NCBI RefSeq assembly: GCF_021729145.1
Contig: NZ_JAJSLW010000009.1
Location: 1 to 64,000, forward strand
Source of the DNA: Membranihabitans maritimus
GTDB taxonomy: Bacteria; Bacteroidota; Bacteroidia; Chitinophagales; Saprospiraceae
Direction: 5' to 3'
Length of the DNA: 64,000 nt
Position numbers and translations under genes: made by a program. Shown piece by piece: positions 62,703 to 64,000 of this stretch; the first letter of the stretch is position 1; every line of letters begins with the position of its first letter. Below the pieces are notes generated by a model. The model was not told the DNA's origin and did not search any database. It saw only the letters and a list, made by a program, of their open reading frames with translations.

Positions 62703-63846
62703 ATGAAATACTCCTTGGTCCTGTTTTCCCTTGTTGTGTTAAATACGATTTCCTGCAATCAGGAAAATATTGTTAATGGGCAAATCAATTCTCAGGAGCC
62801 AAAGATGATCCATATGCCTTTGAACAAGGCCCTGCCATACACAGAGATTAACTTCTCCAATGTCAAGATTATTCCATTGGAAAGTAATGATAATTATATG
62901 TTGGGGGATATCGCCAAAGTATATTTCAGGAATAACCGGTTTTTTGTACGACCGCATAACGGGGATATAATATTTATTTTTGACCGTACAGGAAAGGGAT
63001 TGGGACGGCTAGATGCTACGGGGGACGGACCGGGGGGAATATGGGCATATGGGTAATTTTGATATTTTATCCGATAAAGAAGAAATTGTCGTTTCTGATG
63101 TGGCCAACCGGAAAATAATCCATTATTCTTTTGATGGTGAACTTATTAAGGAATTTCCCGTAGATTTCGGGATGAGGTTTTTCAAGTTGGGAAAATTGGG
63201 AGGTCCGGGTGACGACTATACTTATATAGTAGATGCTGCTAATATGGTCAGTGAGGAAAAGGATCAGTCATTTCGGAATTTTCATATTTATTCAAAGGAT
63301 ATGGAATTACTGGCTTCGTATATACCATTTGAAAAACGTTCATCCGGTATTTTTGGTAGCTTTTACCATTTTTTTAATACTCTTGAGGATACGGTGGGGT
63401 ATTACAAGCCCTGGTCGGATTCAATTTTCAGGGTGGAAGGGATGAAATTACAGCCCATTTACACGTTGGACTTTGGGGCTTCTATCGCTTCAAAAATCGG
63501 TGACGTAATGTCCAATTCAAATGAAAAATATGTTTTTGATATTGTTTATCTGGAGGATAAGGAACGTATTTATTTGAGGTATTTATATGATGGCGCCGGA
63601 TACCTTAGCTATTACCATAAATCAAAGGGAAAAAGTACAACTTATATGAATCCGCGGGAAGTAAGGTGCATTAGGCCACTTTCAACGTATGGGAACAAGG
63701 TAATTTTGGAAGGGGATTATTATAAGATTCCTTGCTTAAAAAAATTATTGGGGAATTGTGAATCGTTTCCAATCATCGAAAAGGAATTGGATAAGATCGG
63801 AGAAGATGATAACAATTTTTTGATAATTGCGCAGATAATGGATTAG
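62703..63846 (+). pseudogene. 6-bladed beta-propeller lipoprotein, frameshifted in a G6 run
   Basis: The first frame (62703-63056) has a lipobox (TISC) and reads up to GRLDATGDGPG before running out of frame. The second (from about 63038 to 63846) continues EYGHMGNFDILSDKEEIVV, SDVANRKIIHY. The family motif G-x-G-P-G-E-Y is split exactly at GGGGGG (63032-63037); five Gs would restore one frame of 380 residues, matching the 382-residue paralogue at 49075. Divergent from SusC, it likely belongs to that uptake locus. It may be a sequencing error, a true null, or a phase-variable switch. Confidence 0.82.
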
Positions 63847-63858
63847 GGACTAGTTGTT

Positions 63859-63884
63859 TAACCCGGATTATTCATGGGTTTTTT
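63859..63884 (+). terminator. weak intrinsic terminator
   Basis: AACCC (63860-63864) pairs with GGGTT (63876-63880), followed by further Ts (63881-63884), just after the beta-propeller stop codon. The stem is short. Confidence 0.4.
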
Positions 63885-63899
63885 ATGATGCGGAATTAA

Positions 63900-63998
63900 T
63901 TATTCCTCTATTATTTTTTCAATTTCAGATCTATTTATGCCTGTAAAAATGCCGATTACTTTACTGGACCCTGTAATATTAGAGTAAATTCTACCGGG
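63900..63998 (-). CDS. 3' end of an unidentified minus-strand gene
   Basis: The minus strand from the window end is open for 33 codons and ends ..SSKVIGIFTGINRSEIEKIIEE, stop at 63900-63902. The sequence is protein-like, with a strand then a helix, and the gene runs off the window. The family cannot be told from this piece. Confidence 0.45.
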   Translation of the reverse strand, partial: PGRIYSNITGSSKVIGIFTGINRSEIEKIIEE

Positions 63999-64000
63999 TT

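Overview
The window reads as an AT-rich chromosomal segment of a free-living member of the Bacteroidota. The signs are a SusC/SusD outer-membrane pair, 6-bladed beta-propeller lipoproteins, TAnnTTTG-type promoter boxes instead of E. coli -10 boxes, weak Shine-Dalgarno sequences, and many secreted or lipid-anchored proteins. I cannot place the genus. I see no rRNA, tRNA, CRISPR array, insertion sequence or phage gene. Housekeeping genes (dnaE, pfkA, tmk, galE, proA/B/C, cutC, hpf) are interleaved with accessory operons.

Layout. 1-9 kb: the 3' end of an Omp85-like barrel gene with an apparent frameshift, a family-2 glycosyltransferase, a bifunctional-nuclease-domain protein, a GH43-like glycosidase, an AI-2E-family permease, an ABC exporter and a membrane-bound LuxR-type regulator. 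9-10.5 kb: an unknown lipoprotein/small-membrane-protein pair followed by a decayed second copy of the same pair. 10.9-16.9 kb: dnaE, two thioredoxin-fold proteins, cutC and a lipoprotein. 17-22.5 kb: a six-gene operon that fits complete non-phosphorylative L-fucose oxidation, from mutarotase to diketo-acid hydrolase, with a UxaA-type dehydratase. 22.6-27.4 kb: DUF2061 protein, M1 peptidase, galE. 27.6-39.5 kb: four sulfur transcription units (SQR + DUF1641; a split YeeE/YedE transporter; TauE/SafE exporter; metallo-beta-lactamase/rhodanese protein) scattered among an MCE/Mla operon, hpf, pfkA and a GreA-like gene. 39.6-46.4 kb: a TetR-TolC-HlyD-2xATPase-2xABC-2 permease efflux operon. 46.6-50.2 kb: three SDR-type genes and a beta-propeller lipoprotein. 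50.35-53.2 kb: a TPP riboswitch followed by four overlapping genes. 53.4-58 kb: proline biosynthesis, a GNAT acetyltransferase and tmk. 58.1-63.9 kb: SusD/SusC and a frameshifted beta-propeller gene.

Two systems stand out. First, the four sulfur units each carry a TGTAAC-N4-GTTACA dyad (one is degenerate) whose centre lies 29.5-30.5 bp upstream of a TAnnTTTG-like box. That is the geometry of a Crp/Fnr-type activator at about -41.5, so they look like one regulon for sulfide capture, persulfide oxidation and sulfite/thiosulfate transport. Second, the TPP riboswitch controls a tightly coupled operon (methyltransferase, PurM/HypE-like ATP-binding protein, divergent ThiE/TenI-like protein, Trm112-like protein). 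It does not match any thiamine pathway I know, and may be an undescribed thiamine-related pathway.

Two genes (the Omp85-like gene at the left edge and the propeller at 63 kb) are broken by one base in a homopolymer, so assembly error and true frameshift must be told apart there.
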